Below are positions 19,153 through 26,932 of a stretch of 64,000 bases of DNA, in pieces. Position 1 is the stretch's first letter. Every line of letters starts with the position of its first letter. A model generated the notes under the pieces. The model was not told the DNA's origin. It saw nothing but the letters and a program-made list of their open reading frames with translations, and searched no databases. Both the position numbers and the translations under genes were made by a program. The stretch spans positions 26,389-90,388 of the forward strand of contig CAVQBP010000003.1 in assembly GCA_963710745.1 (NCBI GenBank), read 5' to 3'. Origin of the DNA: CAVQBP01 sp963710745 (GTDB lineage Bacteria; Bacteroidota; Ignavibacteria; Ignavibacteriales; Ignavibacteriaceae).

Positions 19153-19536
19153 TTAATCATTTTTATTCTTTTTATTATTTATCTTTTGTTGAGTTTTTAT
19201 TTTAATAGTAGAAAAAATTTTTTTGAACTCAAAGCTTTCTTTCAGCAACCTCTTTAATTCGTCATCCAGTTCAATAATTAATTTGTTCAGAACTCTTAAC
19301 CAATAATTACTTTTGCGGATCTCTTTTAACACAACTCCAATTTTATGATTGAAATCTTTTGAAGATTCGGCCGCCTGTGCTTCTTCATAATTTGAGCCCA
19401 AGGATGTCGAAGCTTTCCCCAATTGAAATACTAAAATATTAAAAACTTTATCCTTGGATAAAGTCATTAAAAATTTTAATGTATCTAATCCAAAATCAAA
19501 AGTTCTTTGCAACATTTCTTCTGTTTTAGGATTCAT
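19153..19536 (-). CDS. Four-helix-bundle protein (23S rRNA intervening-sequence protein family)
   Basis: About 127 residues when started at the ATG at 19536, which has GAGGGG just upstream; the frame runs open to 19632, but that would overlap the GH130 end. The central part, FQLGKASTSLGSNYEEAQAA followed by SSKDFNHKIGVVLKEIRKSN and YWLRVL, is the hallmark of the S23/IVS four-helix-bundle family, first known from insertions in 23S rRNA and related in fold to the Avd protein of diversity-generating retroelements. The biochemical function is unknown. The C-terminus is a Lys/Asn-rich tail. Inverted repeats flank the gene and it interrupts an operon of phosphorylase genes. Confidence 0.88.
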   Translation of the reverse strand: MNPKTEEMLQRTFDFGLDTLKFLMTLSKDKVFNILVFQLGKASTSLGSNYEEAQAAESSKDFNHKIGVVLKEIRKSNYWLRVLNKLIIELDDELKRLLKESFEFKKIFSTIKIKTQQKINNKKNKND

Positions 19537-19574
19537 TTTACCCCTCTTATTTTTATAATTGTTGTTTGGCTTAT

Positions 19575-19595
19575 CCTCCATTTTCCATTTAACAT
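19575..19595 (-). repeat. ATGNNNN heptamer repeats, right end of cassette
   Basis: On the minus strand three consecutive 7-bp units (ATGTTAA, ATGGAAA, ATGGAGG) start at the GH130 stop codon. They mirror the left-end units. Confidence 0.75.
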
Positions 19596-20590
19596 TACAA
19601 CGGTTTTTCCGGATGCGCCTTAATGTATTCAATTAACTCATCAACTTGTGCGAAAGCCAATGCAGAATAAGTATCCGCGGAACCATAAAAAATTGCTATT
19701 CTTCCTGTCTCCGCATCATGCAATGCTGCACAAGGAAAAGTAACATTGGCAACAAATCCGATTGTTTCATAAGGTGCTTCAGGAGTTAAAATATAATCTT
19801 CACTATTAATAATAATTTTTGAAGGATCATTTATATCCAAAAGCGCAGCACCCATGCTGTATATATATCCGCTGCAGGTTGTACAAACACCGTGATAAAT
19901 TAATAACCAACCTTCGGTTGTTTCAATTGGAACAGGTCCCGCACCAAGTTTAGTATTTTTCCACCAATAATGACTAGTTTTCATTACTAATCTATGTTTC
20001 CCCCAGTATGTTAAATCGGGGCTTTGGCTTAAATAGATATCTCCAAAGGGAGTATGCCCGTTATCGCTCGGACGATTAAGCAATATATAATTTCCATTTA
20101 TTTTTCTTGGAAATAAAACACCGTTCCTGTTAAATGGAAGAAATGCATTTTCTAATTGTATAAAAGTTTTAAAATCTTTAGTCTTTGCTATGCCTACTGT
20201 AGGTCCATTGAAATAATTACACCATGTTATATAATATGTATCTTCAATTTTTACTAATCTTGGATCATAACCATAAAGAATTGGTTTAGCAGTTTTACCA
20301 TCTTCGTTCACGAACCTGATAATTTCTTCTTCAATATCCCAATGAACAGCATCCTTACTTTTTCCAAGATGCAGCTGCGGGTATCCATTTTTATGATCTG
20401 CCCTGAATATACCGATAAATTCTTCTTGATAGGGAACAATGGCACTATTAAAAATTCTCAGAGAATCTTTTAAAGCTTCTCTGCCAATTACAGGATTATT
20501 ATCATACCTCCAGACAACCCCAGAATAATCTTTTGGTTTTTCCTGCCATGGAATATTTTTTAATGATTCTCCTATGATTGTATTTTTCAT
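19595..20590 (-). CDS. GH130 beta-mannoside phosphorylase
   Basis: Phosphorolysis of beta-mannosides to alpha-mannose 1-phosphate, in the cytoplasm (no signal peptide). The 331-residue five-bladed propeller shows GH130 motifs: WRYDNNPVIGRE, FNSAIVPYQEEFIGIFRADH with the catalytic Asp region, YDPRLVKIEDTYYITWCN, LFPRKINGNYILLNRP, and GAGPVPIETTEGWLLIYHGV for phosphate and sugar binding. The pattern is closest to the GH130_2 type (beta-1,4-manno-oligosaccharide phosphorylases). It lies between the symporter gene and the four-helix cassette, and its TAA stop overlaps the cassette end. Confidence 0.87.
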   Translation of the reverse strand: MKNTIIGESLKNIPWQEKPKDYSGVVWRYDNNPVIGREALKDSLRIFNSAIVPYQEEFIGIFRADHKNGYPQLHLGKSKDAVHWDIEEEIIRFVNEDGKTAKPILYGYDPRLVKIEDTYYITWCNYFNGPTVGIAKTKDFKTFIQLENAFLPFNRNGVLFPRKINGNYILLNRPSDNGHTPFGDIYLSQSPDLTYWGKHRLVMKTSHYWWKNTKLGAGPVPIETTEGWLLIYHGVCTTCSGYIYSMGAALLDINDPSKIIINSEDYILTPEAPYETIGFVANVTFPCAALHDAETGRIAIFYGSADTYSALAFAQVDELIEYIKAHPEKPL

Positions 20591-20680
20591 TTTATTCTTT
20601 ACCTTAGAATTTATTACTCATTAAACAAGAATTAAAAAGTACGATTAAAAATTAAAATCATTAATCAGCACTCAAGAAAC

Positions 20681-22105
20681 TCAAGCTGCAGCGGGAGCTT
20701 CATCACCATTTTCCTGTCTTCTTCGTTCAAGTTCTTTAACGATCTCATCTACCCGGTTATCATTTAAGGGATATAAAAGCAGTAATATAATTGATAATAC
20801 TCCAAATGCAGCAGGTATCAAGCTAAAAAGAAGAAGCAATCCCTTGATACTGTCCGGAGATTGAACTTCATTCGGCACAAATCCAACCTGGGACATAAGA
20901 TTTAGTGCGACAAATGCTCCAAATGCCCATCCGAATTTTTGCGACATTGTTGATGCAGAAAATACCAAACCGGTTGTTCTGCGTCCGCGTTTCCATTCTC
21001 CATAATCTGCAGTATCAGCATACATTGCCCAGAGTATAACACTTAATGGTCCCCCTGTTAATGATCCTGTAATTTGGAATAAGAAAATTAATCCCATTTG
21101 ATTAGGACCTAAGAAATAAAATACAGCAGTGCTGAAAATGGCAACTACGAACAAAATTACGAAAGCTTTTTTCTTGCCTAATAATTTTGCAAACCAGCTT
21201 ACCGCAAAAACTCCAAGTAATGAAGAAATCTGACCTATTGTATTAAAGGCAGAGGTAATTGTCTCGAAATCATAAGTATCCTTTCCCATAAAAGGCAGAG
21301 ATATTGTTTTAGTTCCAACTACATATTTAAAATAGTGTACTGTTACACTGCTTCTTATTGCTACAAAAAGGATAAAAGTAATTGTTGTTGCCAAAAGTAT
21401 TAACCAAGGCTTATTTGTAAGCAGTTCGTAAAGATCTTTTTTCACTGAGGATGTCTGAGTTTTGGGAGGTTGAACACGTTCACGAGTACCCTGAAAGGCG
21501 ATAAGGAAAAAGATGACGGCGGCAATACCATATATAACAAAAGTTAATTGCCATCCCTTAGCAGGATTATCACCACCAAGCGCTTTTGTCAGAGGAAGAA
21601 GAGTAGCAGAAACAATAATACCTGCCGAGAAGGCAAAAATGAATTTAAATGAGGAAACAGAAGTCCGTTCACTTGAATCACCGGTAATAACACCCAGCAA
21701 AGCAGTATAAGGGATATTTATTCCGGTATAAAGCATCATGATTAAAATGAAAGTGACATAAGCCCAGATGAGTTTACCTTGTGGTCCGAAATCAGGGACA
21801 GTAAATGTTAAAACACCTACAATTGCAAAAGGTACACACAGCCAAAGCAAATAAGGCCGGAAATGTCCCCAACGGGTTTTAGTACGATCGGCAATCATTC
21901 CCATCATTGGATCATTAATACCGTCCCATACACGGCTTACTACAAACAAGGTAGCAGCTGCACCGGCCGGTATTAAAAACACATCAGTATAGAAATATGT
22001 CAGGTAAAGCATAAAGGTTTGCCAGTAAAGTACCGAAGCAAGATCCCCGAAGCCATAAAAAAACTTTTCTTTAAATGGCAACTTTTGGACAACTGTTTCG
22101 CTCAT
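20681..22105 (-). CDS. GPH-family glycoside:cation symporter
   Basis: A 474-residue, roughly 12-helix transporter of the glycoside-pentoside-hexuronide family that brings di- or oligosaccharides into the cell with a cation. Diagnostic stretches are EKFFYGFGDLASVLYWQTF, SRVWDGINDPMMGMIADRT, KTRWGHFRPYLLW and, in the second half, WAMYADTADYGEWKRGRRTT. The C-terminal tail is charged (VKELERRRQENGDE). It lies upstream of GH130 and GH94 on the same strand and is the likely importer of their substrates. Confidence 0.92.
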   Translation of the reverse strand: MSETVVQKLPFKEKFFYGFGDLASVLYWQTFMLYLTYFYTDVFLIPAGAAATLFVVSRVWDGINDPMMGMIADRTKTRWGHFRPYLLWLCVPFAIVGVLTFTVPDFGPQGKLIWAYVTFILIMMLYTGINIPYTALLGVITGDSSERTSVSSFKFIFAFSAGIIVSATLLPLTKALGGDNPAKGWQLTFVIYGIAAVIFFLIAFQGTRERVQPPKTQTSSVKKDLYELLTNKPWLILLATTITFILFVAIRSSVTVHYFKYVVGTKTISLPFMGKDTYDFETITSAFNTIGQISSLLGVFAVSWFAKLLGKKKAFVILFVVAIFSTAVFYFLGPNQMGLIFLFQITGSLTGGPLSVILWAMYADTADYGEWKRGRRTTGLVFSASTMSQKFGWAFGAFVALNLMSQVGFVPNEVQSPDSIKGLLLLFSLIPAAFGVLSIILLLLYPLNDNRVDEIVKELERRRQENGDEAPAAA

Positions 22106-22327
22106 ATAACTTTCTCCAATTTTAAAAATTTAATTTTGTGACTGGTATTTTTCCCCTGTTTCATCATACGAATATAAATTGAATAAATAGTTTTAAAATT
22201 TAGATTTTAATTTATTACTATACTGAAAAATTTTATGTAATATTATTTATTAAAGGTAATTTTACATCTGATGCTAATTTTCTAATAAGCAATATCAATA
22301 ATTTTATATTTTAATAAAATACTTTTT

Positions 22328-23830
22328 TTATTGATTAACCAGTCTATAACTAACAAATGCTAAATTCTGGCTATCCGGAGACCATGAAGGAACATTTATT
22401 GTTCCTTGACCGCCGAAGAGTTTAGCCAGGACTTGAATTTCTCCGCCTCCTGCGGGCATCATTCTGAGCATCACATCTTTATTGGGTGGATGGCCTTGAA
22501 CATCCTTTTCATAAGAAAGAAAAACAATCCATTTACCGTCCGGTGAAGGATGTGCAAACCAATTATTATATTGATCATTTGTTATCTGCTCTTGCTCACT
22601 ACCGTCCGGTTTCATACGCCAAATCTGCATAGTACTGGTTCTGGTAGAATTAAAATATATATATTTTCCATCAGGTGAATAATCGGGTCCATCATCAAGA
22701 CCTTTTGCGGTTGTTAATCTGGTTTCCTGTCCGCCTTCAGCAGGAATTGTATAGATATCGAATTCACCGTTTCGTTCCCCGCAAAATGCAAGAGTTTTAC
22801 CGTCAGGCGACCAGCCATGCCAATAAGAAGGGCTGTTCTCAGTAATCTTCTTTGGAGTTCCCCCTTCAATTGGAAGTGTATAAATTATTGAACTGCCTGT
22901 TTCAGATTGATCAGATATAGCGAGCTGAGTACCATCAGGTGAAATACCATGATCATTATTGCACTTTACTGCAAATTCGGTATTTATTTCCTCCGGCTTT
23001 CCACCTGTAACAGAAAGTTTGAAAATATGACCATCGCTGTTAAATAAAAAATACTTCCCATCTTTTGACCAGTTCGGAGCTTCGAAATGTTTTTCAGCCG
23101 TATAAACCACACGCCTGTCTTTTGATTCAATATTTATAGTTTCCAATGTACTTTCCAACTTAGTGCTCCCATTTGTTTCCTGATTAATATTTGTAATTTT
23201 TACATTTGAAAATATTGCAGTTTCTGAAACAGAATTATCATGCGCACAAACACCTAGCCCAATATAAAAAGGTTCGGTAAATTTAATTCTGAAAGAACCG
23301 CCTGCAGGACGAAGCGGTTCATCTCCTTTGGTTACCGACATAAAAACATAATCCCCTTCTTTTTCAATTTTAAGTCTGGTTGGAGCATTAACATTTGACT
23401 GAATTTCCCTTGTAACATCTCCCTTTTTTTCCCGGTACTGCAGAGAAGTAAGTCCAACTCCATGAAGCGCAGCATCTGCATACGCTGAATTAGTATCAAG
23501 ACTCTGACGAATAATCAAACAAGCCTTTTTATGCGGATTACCCGTAGTATCAGGCCAGGTAATATTAGCTGCAATAGAAATATCACCGGAAGCTTTTTTC
23601 CAAACAAAATGAAATTCATCTCCTGTAAACCACATATTTGTACCGCCGCCGGTTACAGTATAAGTTCCATAATCGGGATCAAATTTCACTGAACCGGGAT
23701 TTCCGACATTTCCAATATCTCCCTGAGCTTCAAATATTCCTAAATTTGACTCCTGAGAATAACCGGATTGTATTGAAAAAAGAAATATTAAGATTAAAAA
23801 AGAGAAGGATTTTTGATAAAAAGTAATCAT
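22328..23830 (-). CDS. Secreted TolB-like PD40 beta-propeller protein with N-terminal jelly-roll domain
   Basis: A 500-residue exported protein (signal peptide around FSFLILIFLFSIQSGYS). Residues of about 30-215 form a DUF1349/concanavalin-like domain (YTVTGGGTNMWFTGDEFHF and FYIGLGVCAHDNSVSETA). Residues of about 240-500 hold at least five PD40/WD40-like blades with SPDGK motifs, for example FFLSYEKD-type strands around HPSPDGKWIVFLS and YSPDGKYIYFNS. Such proteins are predicted periplasmic and often accompany glycan-use genes. Its role is not known; it is the first gene of the leftward glycan run. Confidence 0.75.
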   Translation of the reverse strand: MITFYQKSFSFLILIFLFSIQSGYSQESNLGIFEAQGDIGNVGNPGSVKFDPDYGTYTVTGGGTNMWFTGDEFHFVWKKASGDISIAANITWPDTTGNPHKKACLIIRQSLDTNSAYADAALHGVGLTSLQYREKKGDVTREIQSNVNAPTRLKIEKEGDYVFMSVTKGDEPLRPAGGSFRIKFTEPFYIGLGVCAHDNSVSETAIFSNVKITNINQETNGSTKLESTLETINIESKDRRVVYTAEKHFEAPNWSKDGKYFLFNSDGHIFKLSVTGGKPEEINTEFAVKCNNDHGISPDGTQLAISDQSETGSSIIYTLPIEGGTPKKITENSPSYWHGWSPDGKTLAFCGERNGEFDIYTIPAEGGQETRLTTAKGLDDGPDYSPDGKYIYFNSTRTSTMQIWRMKPDGSEQEQITNDQYNNWFAHPSPDGKWIVFLSYEKDVQGHPPNKDVMLRMMPAGGGEIQVLAKLFGGQGTINVPSWSPDSQNLAFVSYRLVNQ

Positions 23831-23987
23831 AGAAAAAACCTCTGGTTAATAAGAATTCAAATTATATGTGTGATATCGGCACAATTATATGAAAGACCTA
23901 ACAAAATTTAATTATTTTTGATCGATAATCCTCATTAATGCAAAAATATTCTCACCAATAAATTTGATTTCAATCGTTGCAAATAGA

Positions 23988-24701
23988 TTATTTATACCCT
24001 CTTTTTACTGCTTCGGAAATTATTTCTTTGGTAGCAGTTGCGCCGACTCTTGTAACACCTATTTTGTTCACTCTCAAAAGATCATCTAATGTCCTTATCC
24101 CTCCCGCAGCTTTAACCTGAATTCCCGGTAAACATTTTTCTCTCATTAGTATTAAATCATGATCGGTTGCACCTTTGTAAGAATATTTTCCATCCGGCTG
24201 TTTAACGAAGCCATAGCCTGTTGAAGTTTTTACAAATGCGGCCTGATGTTCATTGCATATTTCACAAAGCCTGATTTTGTATTTATCTTCAGTATAATAA
24301 TCATTTTCAAAAATAACTTTTGAAACAGCATTATTTGAAATAACAGCTTCATTGATTAGTTTGATTTCGTTTGAAACATAGTTCCAATCCTCATTAAGAA
24401 CTTTTCCGATATTAACAACAAAATCTATTTCAGCTGCACCGTCTTTACAAGCTTCTTCTGTTTCGTTTATTTTTTGCATTATAGTATTGCTTCCATGAGG
24501 AAAACCAATTACCGTACAAACTTTTACAGAACTTCCTTCCAATATTTCCTTAGCCATTTTTACTGCATAAGGTTTGATGCAAACTGCTGCTACATTTAGT
24601 TCTTTTGCAGCAATGCATTCCGAGTACAAAAATTTATCAGTAAAAGTCGGATGGAGCAATGAATGATCAATCATTTTGGATATTGAAGTTAGTTTATTCA
24701 A
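23988..24701 (-). CDS. deoC: Deoxyribose-phosphate aldolase
   Basis: Cleaves 2-deoxyribose 5-phosphate to glyceraldehyde 3-phosphate and acetaldehyde. The TIM-barrel protein of about 237 residues has MIDHSLLHP near the N-terminus, VCTVIGFPHGSN, EIDFVVNIG, the Schiff-base lysine K158 in FVKTSTGYGF, and VKAAGGIRTLDDLL. The annotated start is TTG at 24701 with AGAGG upstream; an internal ATG at 24674 (MIDHSLL) would lose nine residues. It is 157 bp upstream of the PD40 gene's start side and is probably transcribed separately. Confidence 0.93.
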   Translation of the reverse strand: MNKLTSISKMIDHSLLHPTFTDKFLYSECIAAKELNVAAVCIKPYAVKMAKEILEGSSVKVCTVIGFPHGSNTIMQKINETEEACKDGAAEIDFVVNIGKVLNEDWNYVSNEIKLINEAVISNNAVSKVIFENDYYTEDKYKIRLCEICNEHQAAFVKTSTGYGFVKQPDGKYSYKGATDHDLILMREKCLPGIQVKAAGGIRTLDDLLRVNKIGVTRVGATATKEIISEAVKRGYK

Positions 24702-24935
24702 TTTAAGGCCTCTTTTATTATTTATTCAGTTTAAGTGATATGAAAATTCAATTACAATAAAATATTTTCATGAAAATTCAACATTTATAATTTCTAAAAA
24801 TAAAACTATAATTTTATTTTATTGAACTCAATTAATACGGAATAATTTTATTCTTAAATAATCGATTATGGTTTGGAAATAATGGGAGTAAATTGACTAG
24901 TATGACAGCAAGTTATTACCAGGAGTTTAATTTTG

Positions 24936-25325
24936 CTAATTAGTATTCCTGTCATTTATTCTATCAATGGCAATTTTAATTCTTTTGATTGTAAGTTCGG
25001 GATCAATCGGTTTTAAAATATAATCTGAAATTCCCATTTGAATCATCTCCTGTACAACATCACTCTCATCATTAGCTGTAATAACTAAAATCTGGATATC
25101 TTTATATTTTTCTTCTTTTCTAAGATTCCGCAAAAAACTTAGCCCGTCCATAACAGGCATCATATGATCAAGAAAAATAATATCCGGTATATTATTTTTC
25201 AGGATACTTAATCCTTCTTTCCCGTTAGCCGCTTCAAGGGGAGTTATATTGAACTTGTTAACTAATACTCTTTTAAGAATAGCCCTTACGGTATCATCAT
25301 CTTCTATAATTAAAGCTTTACTCAT
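24936..25325 (-). CDS. Stand-alone response-regulator receiver protein
   Basis: A 129-residue CheY-like receiver without an output domain. All active-site residues are standard: acidic pocket E8-D9-D10 (IIEDDDTV), phospho-acceptor D53 (IIFLDHMMPVMDG), Thr in VITAND and Lys in ILKPIDPE. It is a single gene with no kinase nearby, so its partner is encoded elsewhere. Compared with the receiver at 8680-9060 its acidic pocket is intact. Confidence 0.9.
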   Translation of the reverse strand: MSKALIIEDDDTVRAILKRVLVNKFNITPLEAANGKEGLSILKNNIPDIIFLDHMMPVMDGLSFLRNLRKEEKYKDIQILVITANDESDVVQEMIQMGISDYILKPIDPELTIKRIKIAIDRINDRNTN

Positions 25326-25448
25326 TTCAATATTTATAAAACAAAATTAAACATAAAAACAGGTTGAGAGCTAATAACCTATCTCTTATAAATGGTGATA
25401 AGTAAGAAAAACATTTCTATTCTTACCAGGAAAAGAATTTCAGGGGAA

Positions 25449-25488
25449 AGAGAGAGAATAAAACTGACATAAATTATTTCTCCCTCTC
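25449..25488 (-). terminator. Possible terminator downstream of ilvE
   Basis: On the minus strand GAGAGGGAGAAATAA can pair with TTATTCTCTCTC across about 12 bases, starting about 70 bp after the ilvE stop. Pairing is imperfect and the trailing T content is modest. Confidence 0.35.
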
Positions 25489-25555
25489 AAAAAATAAACA
25501 GACTAAAATACTATATAAAAATAGTTAAAAATAATGTCCCGAATCCCGGATTTGA

Positions 25556-26641
25556 TTATACGCTCTCTTTAACTTTTTCCACATAAGTAAGCCAGCCGTA
25601 CTTATCTTCTTTCTCTCCATACTGTATGGAAGTAATTTCATCGAATAATTTAACAGCTAACTCGCCGGGTTCTCCGCTGCCAAAAGTTAAATTCCTATCA
25701 TTATAATTCAACAAACCAACTGAAGATATAACCGCTGCCGTACCTGTTCCGAAAATTTCCAATACATTTCCATTATCATATTCGGAAATTACTTCATCAA
25801 TAGAAATTAGTCTCTCGGTTGCATTCATACCCTGGTCTTTTAATATTCTTAAAACAGAATCTCTAGTCATACCCGGCAGAATGCTTCCCGATAATTCAGG
25901 AGTAGCAATCTCATTCTTAAACCGGATAAAAATATTCATAGTCCCGACTTCTTCAATATATTTTTGTTCAATGCCATCAAGCCATAAAACCTGAGTAAAA
26001 CCTTTCTCATGAGCTTTTTCCTGGGCCAGGAGGCTTGCAGCATAGTTACCTGGATATTTGCATTCACCCATTCCTTTTCTAACAGCCCTCACAAAATCAT
26101 TCTGGACTAAAATTTTTACAGGCTTAAATCCTTCGGCATAATAAGCACCAACAGGTGAGAGCAGTATAATTAATTTATACTGCGATGCGGGCTTTACTCC
26201 CAGAAACGGATCAATACCGAATGCAAACGGGCGAATGTATATTGATTCGCCTTTTTTCTCCGGGATCCAATCTTTTTCCAGAGAAACTAATTCAACCAGT
26301 GCATTCAGCATAACTTCCGGATCAACTTCAGGTATACATAATCTTTTTGCAGAATTATTAAACCGTCTTATGTGATCTTCGGGACGGAAAATGACCGGTT
26401 CACCATGGGCAGTCTTAAAAGCTTTCAGACCTTCAAAAATTCCCTGACCATAATGAAAAAACATTGTCGCAGGGTGAAGGGATAAATGTTCCACGGGCAC
26501 AATAACGGGATTATGCCAGCCTTTTTCCCTGCTATAATCCATAACGAACATATAGTCGGTAAATATTTTTCCGAAACCGAGATTTTCGGGCATTTTAATT
26601 TTTTCTTTAACATTTTTCAAATGATAATGAATTTTTTCCAT
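25556..26641 (-). CDS. ilvE: Branched-chain amino acid aminotransferase
   Basis: A PLP-dependent fold-type IV enzyme that transfers the amino group between leucine, isoleucine or valine and 2-oxoglutarate. About 361 residues from the ATG at 26641, which has AGGGTGA just upstream; the frame extends to 26677. Characteristic stretches: HYGQGIFEGLKAFK, RPEDHIRRFNNSAKRLCIP, YIRPFAFGID, CKYPGNYAASLLAQEKAHEKG with the PLP lysine, TQVLWLDG, EVGTMNIFI, and PGMTRDSVL. These match the BCAT group II enzymes. It is monocistronic as far as seen. Confidence 0.95.
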   Translation of the reverse strand: MEKIHYHLKNVKEKIKMPENLGFGKIFTDYMFVMDYSREKGWHNPVIVPVEHLSLHPATMFFHYGQGIFEGLKAFKTAHGEPVIFRPEDHIRRFNNSAKRLCIPEVDPEVMLNALVELVSLEKDWIPEKKGESIYIRPFAFGIDPFLGVKPASQYKLIILLSPVGAYYAEGFKPVKILVQNDFVRAVRKGMGECKYPGNYAASLLAQEKAHEKGFTQVLWLDGIEQKYIEEVGTMNIFIRFKNEIATPELSGSILPGMTRDSVLRILKDQGMNATERLISIDEVISEYDNGNVLEIFGTGTAAVISSVGLLNYNDRNLTFGSGEPGELAVKLFDEITSIQYGEKEDKYGWLTYVEKVKESV

Positions 26642-26720
26642 TTTAATCACCCTGGTAACAATATGAATATAAAACAATAATGCATTTTAACTAAAAAATT
26701 TGAAATTGTAAACATAATAA

Positions 26721-26785
26721 TGCCCGGTGGAGGGCTACCGGGCACGAGGAAGATTCATTAAGTGGGGGTAAACCTCAATGAATCT
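26721..26785. promoter_or_regulatory. Two-hairpin structured intergenic element
   Basis: TGCCCGGT and ACCGGGCA form an 8-bp G+C-rich stem around GGAGGGCT, at 26721-26744. Seven bases on, AGATTCATT (26751-26759) and AATGAATCT (26777-26785) form a perfect 9-bp stem around a loop containing GGGGG and CCTC, which could pair inside it. The element is far richer in G+C than its surroundings. It lies between the divergent ilvE and APC permease genes, so it could be a leader RNA of either or a small RNA. Confidence 0.5.
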
Positions 26786-26932
26786 ATTTAGATTCTAAAA
26801 TATAATTATTAGGTATTTACCGCAATCCCAAATCACAGTTCCGTTGTCTTTTATCACTAAATATTTATTAATATTTAAGTTTTGAGTTTAATTTTTTGAA
26901 CACTATCTTAATACCAAAATAAATTTTATAAT

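Larger units (their letters stand above)
19108..19595. mobile_element. Four-helix-bundle gene cassette with inverted heptamer-repeat ends
   Basis: The left end (19108-19138) reads as 7-bp units ATGGGAA, ATGGTAA, ATGTTAC, ATGGAAA, ATG. The right end (19575-19595) reads on the other strand as ATGTTAA, ATGGAAA, ATGGAGG. The core ends therefore form an inverted repeat, AATGTTACATGGAAAATG against its partner at 19579-19596, 17 of 18 matching. The cassette carries one gene for a 23S-IVS-type four-helix protein. It fits between the GH130 stop codon, which overlaps the right end, and the GH94 ribosome binding site. No transposase is present. Mobility is inferred. Confidence 0.6.

Noticed and set aside
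19536..19632. Longer N-terminus for the four-helix-bundle protein
   Set aside because: It would overlap the GH130 end and run through the inverted-repeat end; the inner ATG has GAGGGG upstream and matches the family start.
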